Positions 1 through 6,956 of a DNA stretch of 13,285 bases are shown here, one piece after another; positions within the stretch are counted from its first letter, which is position 1; each line of letters begins with the position of its first letter. The notes under the pieces are model-generated. The model was not told the DNA's origin and searched no databases. It was given only the letters and a program-made list of their open reading frames with translations. The stretch comes from an uncultured Ruminococcus sp. GTDB taxonomy: Bacteria; Bacillota; Clostridia; Oscillospirales; Ruminococcaceae. The position numbers were made by a program, and so were the translations under genes. Where the stretch lies: positions 1 to 13,285 of the forward strand of contig CAMBJF010000045.1 in NCBI GenBank assembly GCA_945867875.1. Direction: 5' to 3'.

Positions 1-7
1 TTTGCTC

Positions 8-36
8 TTGTAATTTTCTGCGTTTTGTATTATAAT
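8..36 (+). promoter_or_regulatory. Probable SigA-type promoter of the flagellar operon
   Basis: TTGTAA at 8-13 (4 of 6 matches to the -35 consensus) is followed by a 17-base spacer and a perfect TATAAT at 31-36. This is ideal geometry for the housekeeping sigma factor. It lies about 90 bases upstream of the flgB start, so a transcript would begin near position 43 with a leader of about 80 bases. No SigD/sigma-28 type element was seen. In related Firmicutes the fla/che operon is transcribed from a SigA promoter at this place, which agrees. The region lies at the window edge, so promoters further upstream cannot be excluded. Confidence 0.55.
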
Positions 37-111
37 TATTATTAGCTATAAGTGTGCCCACAGGCGCATTATGCATTTTTATAAGGATATTCCGCAAGGC
101 TTTTATATATG

Positions 112-118
112 AAAGGAG
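112..118 (+). promoter_or_regulatory. Ribosome binding site deciding the flgB start
   Basis: AAAGGAG sits 8 bases before the ATG at 127. An in-frame ATG at 109 overlaps the site itself and cannot use it, so 127 is the better start. The protein then begins MGLFDSAAF, as usual for FlgB. Confidence 0.8.
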
Positions 119-126
119 CTCCGCTT

Positions 127-480
127 ATGGGACTTTTCGACAGTGCCGCTTTCAAAATAACCGAACAGGGTCTTGACGCTGCCTGGTACAAGCAGCAGGT
201 CATAAGCCACAATATCGCAAACGTTTCCACCCCCGACTTCAAGGCTAAGACCGTCGATTTCGGGCTCGTGCTCAAAGAAAAGATGAAGTGCCCCTATCAC
301 GGCAGGACAAGCTGTCCCCACGATCATCTCAAATCCGAAAACGGCTCCGCTCAGGTTTCGGGTTCTGATGCTTCAAGCGGCAATGACGACGAGCTCGTGT
401 GGGTGAACACTACATATGAAACAAACACCAGCCAGCTCCTCAACGGCAACAATGTTGACATCGAAAAAGAGGGGCTGTAA
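127..480 (+). CDS. flgB: Flagellar basal-body rod protein FlgB, cut short by an in-frame stop
   Basis: FlgB is the most proximal rod subunit, exported by the flagellar type III system and assembled onto FliE/FliF. The start at 127 gives 117 residues. The N-terminal D0 helix is clear: KQQVISHNIANVSTPDFKAK (residues 22-41), with the rod-protein NIAN signature. The C-terminal motif NGNNVDIEKE is present at about residues 106-115. Family members then continue with about 30 residues of a second D0 helix, but here a TAA at 478-480 stops translation two codons later. The missing helix is encoded in the same frame just downstream (481-567). Residues 55-67 contain an unusual Cys/His cluster, CPYHGRTSCPHDH. 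As first gene of the operon it is followed by flgC after a 39-base gap counted from the full-length end. Identity is certain. Whether the product is functional is not, because loss of the C-terminal helix would normally block rod assembly. Confidence 0.9.
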   Translation: MGLFDSAAFKITEQGLDAAWYKQQVISHNIANVSTPDFKAKTVDFGLVLKEKMKCPYHGRTSCPHDHLKSENGSAQVSGSDASSGNDDELVWVNTTYETNTSQLLNGNNVDIEKEGL

Positions 481-567
481 CTTGTTGACGTTCAGTATCA
501 GTACAAAACTATGATCGACTATATGAACAGCCAGTACGCTATGATACGCCGTGCAATTGGTAAATAA
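481..567 (+). pseudogene. flgB: Cut-off 3' end of flgB (C-terminal D0 helix)
   Basis: Directly after the TAA at 478-480 the same reading frame continues for 28 codons to a second TAA at 565-567. It encodes LVDVQYQYKTMIDYMNSQY and then AMIRRAIGK. This matches the usual FlgB ending, in which a helix follows NNVDIEKE-M-V-E-L and the protein ends in a basic R-x-A-I-G/R-type tail. The spacing from NNVDIEKE is conserved, so the stop occupies the place of one normal codon (usually Glu or Asp). No start codon with a ribosome binding site lies between the stop and this segment. It would be expressed only by readthrough, or if the stop is a sequence error. The next ribosome binding site (GAAAGGAG, 593-600) belongs to flgC. 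Confidence 0.75.
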
Positions 568-606
568 GATATTGTAAATTTCAAGTAATTCCGAAAGGAG
601 ACCGCT

Positions 607-1092
607 ATGGGATTTTTAAGCTCACTTGATATTGGCCATTCCGCTCTCTCGGCTCAGAGACTGAGAATGGACATTATTTCTCAGAATATAGCAAATCAGG
701 ATTCCTACAACACCGCCACAGGCGAGCCGTACTGCCGCCAGCTCACGGTGATAAGCGAGAAAAAGGATTTCGCAGGGGTTCTGAACAAATACACCACCCG
801 TGACAAATCCACCCACAGCAGAGGTGTTTATTACAGGGCAAATCAGGACAAGTACCGTCTTGCGGGCGCTGTTATCACTGAAGTCATCGACGATGATGCG
901 CCTATGACGCCTGTGTATGACCCTGACAATCCCCTTGCCGATGAAAACGGCTACATATATCACTCAAACGTTGACAACACCAAGGAGCAGACAGACCTTA
1001 TGGCGGCTCAGCGTGCCTATGAAGCCAATGCCTCAGCCATCGAAGTCGTAAAGGCTATGATGAGCAAGGCCTCCGAGCTGAAGGGCAACTGA
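607..1092 (+). CDS. flgC: Flagellar basal-body rod protein FlgC
   Basis: FlgC is a proximal rod subunit secreted through the flagellar export gate and stacked with FlgB and FlgF. The 161-residue length is slightly above the usual 135-150. The N-terminal D0 helix holds LSAQRLRMDIISQNIAN (residues 14-30), where the NIAN signature and following Tyr/Pro region are typical. The C-terminal half has the family motif VYDPDNPLADENGYIYHSNV followed by a helix containing LMAAQRAYEANASAIEVVKAM. Both terminal helices needed for rod packing are therefore intact, unlike in the preceding flgB. GAAAGGAG at 593-600 lies 6 bases upstream of the ATG. It ends in TGA, and fliE follows after 36 bases. Identity is secure. 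Confidence 0.96.
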   Translation: MGFLSSLDIGHSALSAQRLRMDIISQNIANQDSYNTATGEPYCRQLTVISEKKDFAGVLNKYTTRDKSTHSRGVYYRANQDKYRLAGAVITEVIDDDAPMTPVYDPDNPLADENGYIYHSNVDNTKEQTDLMAAQRAYEANASAIEVVKAMMSKASELKGN

Positions 1093-1128
1093 GTTTCAAA
1101 GATATGATAAAAGAAAGGATCCGATAAA

Positions 1129-1440
1129 ATGTACATCGTTCCCATAAGCTCCGCAATAACCCCTCTTGATATACTGTCCCAGAACGAAACTGCGGCGGCA
1201 GAGAGCAGCAAGACCGATTCCCCCTCCTTTGCGGACGTTTTCAGAGAGGCAGTTACCGATGTCACCGACACCCAGCAGGTCGTAAACGAGGATTCCGCCC
1301 GCCTTGTTATGGGCGAGATCGACGATCTGCACACTATATACAATAATCTCACAAAGGCAGAGATAGCCGTGGAGACTTTCGTTGCCATAAAGGATGCCTG
1401 CCAGCAGAGCTATGACCAGATAATGCAGATGAGTATGTAA
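1129..1440 (+). CDS. fliE: Flagellar hook-basal body complex protein FliE
   Basis: FliE is a small adaptor joining the FliF MS ring and export gate to the proximal rod, and it is the first rod-side export substrate. The 103-residue length is normal. The N-terminus (IVPISSAITPLD) is variable. The conserved part begins at FADVFREAVTDV and includes a helix with the usual 'LHTIYNNLTKAEIAVETFVAIKDACQQSYDQIMQM' arrangement, seen here in pieces such as KAEIAVETFVAIKD, and ends at a short MSM tail. AAAGGAT lies about 9 bases before the ATG. The gene sits between flgC and fliF as in most Firmicutes, with 26 bases to fliF. Confidence 0.95.
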   Translation: MYIVPISSAITPLDILSQNETAAAESSKTDSPSFADVFREAVTDVTDTQQVVNEDSARLVMGEIDDLHTIYNNLTKAEIAVETFVAIKDACQQSYDQIMQMSM

Positions 1441-1466
1441 GTTCACCGGAAGGGAAATAACAGGGA

Positions 1467-3140
1467 ATGAACGAAAAAATTCAAAAGACCATAACCACTG
1501 TCAAGGAATACTGGGGCAGACAGACCAAAAAGACCAAGGGCATTTACATAGGCGGTCTGGCGCTGGTGCTCATAATTGCCATAGTTGCAGTGGTGCTTCT
1601 CAATAAAAAGGATTATGTTGTTCTGTATGAGGGTCTGGACACCTCCGAAGCTGCGGAGATAGTTCAGCTCATCGAGGAATCGGGATATGAATGCACCCTC
1701 CGCTCCGGCGGCACTATCGTAGTACCCAAGGGCACTGAGGACAAGATCGCAATGAATCTTGCGATGCAGAAATACCCCAAGTCATCTATCAATTACGATA
1801 CATACACCACCAACGTGGGAATGTTCACAACAGAGTCGGAAAAGCGTCAGTATGAGCGCATTGCTGCGGAGGAAAGGCTTTCCGCAATACTCTCTTCATT
1901 CGAGGGCGTTCGTGATGCTGTTGCGACACTCACTATCCCCGAAAAGAAAAACACCGTTATTGAGGCGTACAAGCAGGAGCCTTCCGCAAATGCTGTCATC
2001 TACCTTGAGGACGATGTTAAGCTCTCAAATGAGCAGATAGAGGGTATGACCTACCTTATCACCACCTACGGCATAAAGAAAGAGAACATCACCTTAGTTG
2101 ACAACTACGGCGCACTTCTTCTTGCCGAGGACACCCCTGCGGACGTTGTTGCGGAGGAAACAAGAAAGCTCAAATTCAAGAATGACCTTGAAGATCAGAT
2201 ACGTGAGAAGATCGAAGCTCTCCTTATCCCCGCTTACGGCGAGGACGGCTTCTCGGCGGCTGTAAATATGGTCTTAAACTTTGACAGCAAGGTATCCGAG
2301 GACACCGTTTACACCCCCTCCACCAACGATGAGCGAGGTATGCTCCAGCACACGGACGCATCTCAGGCAAGCGGCTATGCCACTGCCGACGGCGGCGTTC
2401 AGGGCGTTGAGACCAATGCAGATGACACATATCCCGAGGGAACCACCAACGGAAACGGTCAGTGGACGGAAAACTCCGTTTCAAACACATACCTTGTTAA
2501 CACCTACAAGGAACAGGTCGAAAAGGCAGGCTATGTTATCGACGGACTTTCGATCTCCGTTGTTATCTACACCGATTATCTCCCCGATACCACAAGGCAG
2601 AACCTTGTAAATCTCGTGGCAAATGCAGGCACGGTAAATCCCGCAGTTGCTCAGGACGTTGTTACCGTTACAAATCTCCAGAAAACTCCCGATACAGTCG
2701 ATGCAAGCGCCCAGACCTTTATCTTTGGTCTCACTCTCAGCCAGCTTGTTATCCTCGGTGCGATACTTCTCGGAATACTTCTCATTCTCATTATTATTCT
2801 TGTATCTCTCAGAACAAGTACCAAGAGGAAGAGAAGGGAATTCGAGAAAACAATTCTTGCACAGCACGCTCCCGCAGAGGGAGAACCCCTTATCGACAGC
2901 TTCTTCTCTCTCAGCGATGAAGGCTCGCCCTCCGTTGACATTCCCAGTCTCAATGCGGACACAGGCGTGGAGACAAAGGAAACTATCATCAGGAGAGAGC
3001 TTACAGACTTTGCAAGGACCAGCCCCGAGATCGTGGCACAGCTCCTCAGAAGCTGGGTACACGAGGAAGAGGAAAATGCAGGCAAATCCAAGAAGAAAAA
3101 GGAAGAGCCCGCTCCCCAGCCCGAAGAGGAGAAAAAGTAA
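1467..3140 (+). CDS. fliF: Flagellar MS-ring protein FliF
   Basis: FliF forms the membrane-embedded MS ring, the platform for rod, export gate and FliG rotor. The 557 residues are in the family range. A first membrane helix lies at about residues 25-46 (IYIGGLALVLIIAIVAVVLL). The periplasmic ring-building motifs follow, starting with YVVLYEGLDTSEAAEIVQLI and including FTTESEKRQYERIAAEERLS and VRDAVATLTIPE. A hydrophilic, Thr/Asn-rich segment around residues 280-335 is the usual variable loop of the beta-collar. A second membrane helix spans about 425-448. The cytoplasmic C-terminus carries the FliG-binding helix (503-532, IIRRELTDFARTSPEIVAQL). It is followed by a highly charged Lys/Glu/Pro tail (533-557) that extends beyond the usual end. 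A GGAAGGGA site at 1448-1455 precedes the ATG, and fliG follows closely. Confidence 0.97.
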   Translation: MNEKIQKTITTVKEYWGRQTKKTKGIYIGGLALVLIIAIVAVVLLNKKDYVVLYEGLDTSEAAEIVQLIEESGYECTLRSGGTIVVPKGTEDKIAMNLAMQKYPKSSINYDTYTTNVGMFTTESEKRQYERIAAEERLSAILSSFEGVRDAVATLTIPEKKNTVIEAYKQEPSANAVIYLEDDVKLSNEQIEGMTYLITTYGIKKENITLVDNYGALLLAEDTPADVVAEETRKLKFKNDLEDQIREKIEALLIPAYGEDGFSAAVNMVLNFDSKVSEDTVYTPSTNDERGMLQHTDASQASGYATADGGVQGVETNADDTYPEGTTNGNGQWTENSVSNTYLVNTYKEQVEKAGYVIDGLSISVVIYTDYLPDTTRQNLVNLVANAGTVNPAVAQDVVTVTNLQKTPDTVDASAQTFIFGLTLSQLVILGAILLGILLILIIILVSLRTSTKRKRREFEKTILAQHAPAEGEPLIDSFFSLSDEGSPSVDIPSLNADTGVETKETIIRRELTDFARTSPEIVAQLLRSWVHEEEENAGKSKKKKEEPAPQPEEEKK

Positions 3141-3157
3141 CACTTCCCTTATAAGCC

Positions 3158-3164
3158 GAAAGGA
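3158..3164 (+). promoter_or_regulatory. Ribosome binding site deciding the fliG start
   Basis: GAAAGGA ends directly before an in-frame ATG at 3165, too close to be used. It is 9 bases before the ATG at 3174. The second start, giving MSDLLELTPRQK, is preferred and matches typical FliG N-termini. Confidence 0.75.
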
Positions 3165-3173
3165 ATGTTTTCA

Positions 3174-4184
3174 ATGAGCGATCTGCTTGAACTTACCCCA
3201 AGACAAAAAGCCGCTGTGGTCATTACCGCTCTGGGAACGGACAATGCCGCAGGAGTATATAAACATCTGAGCAATGATGAAGTTGAAACGCTGACACTTG
3301 ACGTTTCAAGTCTCCCCTATCTTGATGCAGCTATGGCGGACTCGGTGCTCAATGAGTTCTATGAGCTGTGCCTTACACAGAAGGTCATCACCGACGGCGG
3401 CGTTGAGTACGCAAGAGACGTTCTCACCAAGGCATTCGGTGAAGAGGCTGCCGCAAGACTGATGAGCAAGATAACCAAGACTATGCAGTCCAAGGCATTC
3501 GAGTTTGTCAGAAAATCCGACTACAAGAACCTACTTGCCATTGTTCAGAACGAGTACCCTCAGACTATCGCACTTATCCTCTCCTATGCCACATCGGAAC
3601 AGGCTTCCGCTGTTCTGAACGAGCTGCCTAAGGAGAAGCGGGTTGAGGTAGTTGAGAGAATAGCAAAGATGGATTCCGCATCTCCCGACACGGTAAAGGC
3701 TATCGAAGCCACCTTGGAAAGGAAATTTGCCTCCATCGTTTCTATGGACACCACCGAGGTCGGCGGTATCAACACTGTTGCGGATATCCTCAACAAGGTC
3801 GACCGCTCCACCGAAAAATACATCTTCGACGAACTCTCCGTCAGAGACCCTGTTCTCGTGGACGAGATCAAGAAGAAAATGTTCGTATTCGAGGATATCC
3901 TCACTCTCGACTCTATGTCCATTCAGAGATTTATCCGAGACTGCGACACCAAAGATCTTGCTGTTGCCATCAAGGGCTCCAACGAAGAGGTCGCTGCGGC
4001 ACTCTTTGCCAATATGCCTCAGAGAATGCAGGAGTCCATTCAGCAGGAGATCGAATATCTGCATAATATCCGTATGCGTGACGTTGAAGAAGCTCAGCAG
4101 CGTATCGTAGGCATTATCAGACACCTTGAGGAAGAGGGCGAGCTTGTTATCGGTAAGGGCGGAGATGATGAGATAATTGCTTAA
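3174..4184 (+). CDS. fliG: Flagellar motor switch protein FliG
   Basis: FliG is the rotor protein of the C ring. Its N-terminal domain binds FliF, its middle domain binds FliM, and its C-terminal domain interacts with MotA to make torque and switch direction. Starting at 3174 gives 336 residues, the usual length. The N-terminus LTPRQKAAVVITALG is typical. The FliM-binding EHPQ motif of the middle domain appears as NEYPQTIALILSYA (from residue 126), with Tyr in place of the usual His. The linker/ARM-C segment has the highly conserved MFVFEDI (residues 236-242), and the torque helix region includes RDCDTKDLAVAIKGSNEEV. The C-terminus shows VEEAQQRIVGIIRHLEEEGEL, as in other FliG proteins. The end overlaps the start of fliH by 8 bases, suggesting translational coupling. 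Confidence 0.97.
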   Translation: MSDLLELTPRQKAAVVITALGTDNAAGVYKHLSNDEVETLTLDVSSLPYLDAAMADSVLNEFYELCLTQKVITDGGVEYARDVLTKAFGEEAAARLMSKITKTMQSKAFEFVRKSDYKNLLAIVQNEYPQTIALILSYATSEQASAVLNELPKEKRVEVVERIAKMDSASPDTVKAIEATLERKFASIVSMDTTEVGGINTVADILNKVDRSTEKYIFDELSVRDPVLVDEIKKKMFVFEDILTLDSMSIQRFIRDCDTKDLAVAIKGSNEEVAAALFANMPQRMQESIQQEIEYLHNIRMRDVEEAQQRIVGIIRHLEEEGELVIGKGGDDEIIA

Positions 4185-5058
4185 AATAGTCAAATCAAAG
4201 GTCTACAGCTTCGACAGCTCAAAGCTCGTTCCTGTTGGCGAGCAGCCGAAGGAAGCTGAACCAATACCCGAACCCGAGGAGCATATCCCAACTCCCGAGG
4301 AGATTGCGGCTCAGAAAGAAGCTGAGCGTGCAAAACGCCTTGAGGACGAGACTAAGCGATTCAATGAAGCGGTGATAAAGCGTTCCGACGAGATAATCGC
4401 CGCCAAAAAGAAGAAAATGGACGAGGATTACGAGAAGATCGTTGCGGCAGGAAGAAATTCCGCCGAAAAGATGATCGAAGATGCCCGTTCTAAGACAAGA
4501 GCTGTTTTTGAAGCCACCGATGAGGAATGCAAAAAGCTCAGGGAAAAGGCTGAAAAGGAGGGCTTCGAGGCGGGATTTGAAGCGGGAAAGGCTGACGCTG
4601 TAAAAAAGTGCGACAAGTACCTTGAAACGGCAGGTGCTCTGCTTTCCGAGATAAATGCCAAGAAAGAAGCCTACTACATCTCCCACGAATACGAGCTTTG
4701 CGAGACTGTTCTCGATATGGTGAAAAAGATCACCCTGTCCGAGATAAAAACAGACCCCGAGGTCATTGACCGAATTGCCGCAAATGCAGCTAAGAGCTTC
4801 CGAAATTCCGATTATGTGAAGATATCCCTTGCGAAGGGCGAGGCTTCAAGAAAATTCGTGACGGACAAGGAATTTGTAAAGTCCCTTATCCCGTTCATTC
4901 CAGAAATAGATGTTGAGGAGCTTGACCCTGAGGACGCTCCCCCGGGCACTGTCATTCTTGACAACGGTTCGGAGATAATCGACGCTTCGGTTCCCACCCA
5001 GCTCGATTTCCTCAAAGAAATCATGAAAAAATCCCACGGCGGCGAAGAGGAAAAATAA
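4177..5058 (+). CDS. fliH: Flagellar assembly protein FliH, regulator of the export ATPase
   Basis: FliH binds FliI as a dimer and ties the ATPase to the C ring, restraining its activity during substrate export. The chosen start is TTG at 4177, inside the end of fliG. It gives MLKIVKSKVYSFDSSKL, matching FliH openings such as 'iIKSsqV', and a length of 293 residues. A GGAG at 4161-4164 is the only visible ribosome binding site and is rather far away, so coupling to fliG translation is likely. Residues about 30-125 are a Glu/Lys/Ala-rich coiled coil. A Gly-repeat segment GFEAGFEAGKADA (129-141) matches the GxxxG-type repeats known in FliH. The C-terminal domain (about 165-293) contains the conserved KKITLSEIKTDPEVI and DASVPTQLDFLKEIM. 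It is followed by fliI after 25 bases. Confidence 0.93.
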   Translation: MLKIVKSKVYSFDSSKLVPVGEQPKEAEPIPEPEEHIPTPEEIAAQKEAERAKRLEDETKRFNEAVIKRSDEIIAAKKKKMDEDYEKIVAAGRNSAEKMIEDARSKTRAVFEATDEECKKLREKAEKEGFEAGFEAGKADAVKKCDKYLETAGALLSEINAKKEAYYISHEYELCETVLDMVKKITLSEIKTDPEVIDRIAANAAKSFRNSDYVKISLAKGEASRKFVTDKEFVKSLIPFIPEIDVEELDPEDAPPGTVILDNGSEIIDASVPTQLDFLKEIMKKSHGGEEEK

Positions 5059-5083
5059 CCGCTTTTATGACGAGGTTGTACAG

Positions 5084-6391
5084 ATGGATCTTAAGGCTGT
5101 AAGAAATGCTGTGAGAACGGCTGAGCTTTACCGCTATCAAGGCAAAATTGAAAAAATTATCGGTATGACCATTGAAGCCAGCGGCCCTGTCTGCAACATC
5201 GGCGATGTATGCCGAATTTATAAAAAGGGCAGGTCGGGCGATTTCATTTACGCCGAGGTCGTGGGTTTCCGTCACGGCACTGTTATGCTTATGCCATACA
5301 CGGACATTGAGGGCATAGGCCCCGGGTCTGTGGTGGACAACACGGGGGACAAGCTGAAAGTCGGCGTTGGCGACTGCCTTATCGGCAGGGTCATAAACGC
5401 TGTGGGCGACCCCATTGACGGCGGTGCGCCGATAAAAACGCTTGAAAGCTACTCCATTGCGGGCGAACCCGTTAATCCCCTCACACGCCCTGCAATACAC
5501 GATATTATCCCCTTCGGGGTGAAAGCCATTGACGGTCTGCTCACCATCGGCAGAGGTCAGAGAATGGGCATTTTTGCAGGCTCGGGCGTTGGTAAATCCA
5601 CACTTCTCGGTATGATAGCGAGAGAAGTCCAGGCGGACATCAACGTCATTGCCCTTGTGGGCGAGCGAGGCAGAGAGGTTCTCGAATTTATCCAGCGTGA
5701 CCTTGGTCCCAAAGGTATGGCAAGATCGGTGCTGGTGGTGGCAACATCAGACCAGCCCTCTATGATGAGAAACAAGTGCCCTATGACCGCCACCGCAATT
5801 GCGGAGTATTTCAAGGACAAGGGCAAAAATGTTCTGCTGATGATGGACTCTCTCACACGTTACGCTATGGCGCAGCGTGAGATAGGTCTTGCCACGGGAG
5901 AGGCCCCTATTGCAAGAGGCTACACCCCCTCCATTTACACGGCGATGCCAAAGCTTCTGGAGAGGGCGGGCAATTTTGAAAAGGGCTCTATCACAGGAAT
6001 ATACACCGTGCTCGTTGAGGGCGATGACACCAACGAGCCTATTTCCGATACCGTAAGAGGTATCATCGACGGACATATAATCCTGTCGAGAAAGGTTGCG
6101 GCAAGGAACCATTACCCCGCTATCGAGGTCCTTGATTCGGTATCCCGTCTGATGTCGGAGATCGCTCCGAAAGATCAGAAAGATGCCGCTTCAAAAATGA
6201 GAAATCTTCTTGCCACCTATTATGCAAATGCCGATCTGGTCAACATCGGAGCTTACAAAAAGGGCACAAATCACGCTCTTGACGAGGCTCTGAGGAAGAT
6301 TGACAAGATAAATGCGTTCCTCTGTCAGTCCACCGACGAAGCGTTCAGCTTTGAGGACACGGTGAAGATGATGAAGGAAGCTGTCAGCTGA
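5084..6391 (+). CDS. fliI: Flagellum-specific ATP synthase-like export ATPase FliI
   Basis: FliI is the hexameric ATPase of flagellar type III export, related to the F1 ATPase beta subunit. It hydrolyses ATP to help deliver rod, hook and filament substrates to the gate. The 435 residues are a normal length. A short N-terminal FliH-binding stretch is followed by the beta-barrel domain (about 20-90). Walker A GSGVGKST occupies residues 166-173. The catalytic Glu lies in LVGERGREVLEFI (E194). Walker B is VLLMMDSLTRYA (250-261), followed by the type III signature QREIGLATGEAP. The C-terminal domain includes AIEVLDSVSRLM, ending in a helical bundle. GAGG at 5072-5075 lies 8 bases before the ATG. 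Between fliH and fliJ, its two direct partners, as usual. Confidence 0.98.
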   Translation: MDLKAVRNAVRTAELYRYQGKIEKIIGMTIEASGPVCNIGDVCRIYKKGRSGDFIYAEVVGFRHGTVMLMPYTDIEGIGPGSVVDNTGDKLKVGVGDCLIGRVINAVGDPIDGGAPIKTLESYSIAGEPVNPLTRPAIHDIIPFGVKAIDGLLTIGRGQRMGIFAGSGVGKSTLLGMIAREVQADINVIALVGERGREVLEFIQRDLGPKGMARSVLVVATSDQPSMMRNKCPMTATAIAEYFKDKGKNVLLMMDSLTRYAMAQREIGLATGEAPIARGYTPSIYTAMPKLLERAGNFEKGSITGIYTVLVEGDDTNEPISDTVRGIIDGHIILSRKVAARNHYPAIEVLDSVSRLMSEIAPKDQKDAASKMRNLLATYYANADLVNIGAYKKGTNHALDEALRKIDKINAFLCQSTDEAFSFEDTVKMMKEAVS

Positions 6392-6409
6392 TGTTGGAGG
6401 TAATTTTCT

Positions 6410-6871
6410 TTGAAGAAATTCCACTTTACTCTTGACAAGCTCCTTGACTTCAAGGGTCAGGTGCTTGAAAGGGAAAAAAACAGTCTGGCTTCCCTTAATG
6501 CGCAGAAAGCCGAGGCTCTTGAAATGAAAGCCGCTCTGGAGCTTGAAATGAAAGAAGCTCAGGACGACTTCAACTACAGGGCGCAGAAAGGCATTTCCGC
6601 TATGGAAATGTTCATCTTCAAGGAGCACCACAATACTCTGAGACTTCAGATTGAGGATATCAAAGCCTCTATCGTCTCCCTCGACGCGGCTGTTGAAAGG
6701 CAGCTGGGCGTTGTTACGGAGGCATCAAAGGAAGTCAAAAGCCTTGAGAAGCTTGAAGAAAAGCAGCTCGAGGACTACAAATTCAAGGCAGCAAAGGCTG
6801 ATGAACAGTTCATCGAAGAATATGTGAACGGGGCATCGGTAAGGGCTGCAATGGCGGACAGCGCCGTCTGA
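6410..6871 (+). CDS. fliJ: Flagellar export chaperone / ATPase stalk protein FliJ
   Basis: FliJ is a small antiparallel coiled coil that inserts into the FliI hexamer like the F1 gamma subunit and escorts chaperones to the export gate. The start is a TTG at 6410, preceded by a strong TGGAGG (6395-6400) at 9 bases. The N-terminus MKKFHFTLDKLLDFKGQVLEREK is typical, since FliJ begins with a short basic F-x-F segment and then 'L-x-K-L-L-x-x-K'. The 153 residues are normal and almost wholly helical, rich in Glu, Lys, Ala and Gln with heptad patterns. The sequence is weakly conserved in the family, so identity rests on the N-terminal signature, coiled-coil nature and position after fliI. It ends in TGA, 18 bases after fliI begins the gap. 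Confidence 0.9.
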   Translation: MKKFHFTLDKLLDFKGQVLEREKNSLASLNAQKAEALEMKAALELEMKEAQDDFNYRAQKGISAMEMFIFKEHHNTLRLQIEDIKASIVSLDAAVERQLGVVTEASKEVKSLEKLEEKQLEDYKFKAAKADEQFIEEYVNGASVRAAMADSAV

Positions 6872-6956
6872 TATCAGGTCACAATGCTTTGAGCAGTTTC
6901 TTCTGCACGGCAAAAATGCGTTTGACATATAAAATTTTTTGAAAGGAGGTCAGAAA
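6872..6956 (+). other. Short fliJ-fliK intergenic gap
   Basis: These 85 bases hold no gene. A TTGACA at 6922-6927 has no matching -10 element, and an AT-rich tract precedes the fliK ribosome binding site. No terminator is visible. Confidence 0.6.
6942..6950 (+). promoter_or_regulatory. Strong ribosome binding site deciding the fliK start
   Basis: AAAGGAGGT is a near-perfect anti-16S match 6 bases before the ATG at 6957. An in-frame TTG at 6939 lies upstream of the site and is not usable with it, so translation most likely begins at 6957. Confidence 0.8.

Noticed and set aside
478..480. TAA in flgB as evidence for a reassigned stop codon
   Set aside because: fliE, fliF, fliG, fliH, fliK, flgE, flbD and the TIGR02530-type gene all end properly at TAA, and flgC, fliI, fliJ and flgD end at TGA, so the standard bacterial code applies.
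2481..4193. Long antisense open frames opposite fliF and fliG (for example two of 220 codons on the - strand)
   Set aside because: They lie wholly opposite well-recognised genes, have no ribosome binding site or family resemblance, and their Cys/Ser/Leu-rich composition is that of reverse-complemented codons.
6922..6950. Internal promoter before fliK (TTGACA at 6922-6927)
   Set aside because: No -10-like sequence occurs 16-18 bases downstream; that place holds the fliK ribosome binding site. TATAAA at 6928-6933 likewise has no -35 partner.
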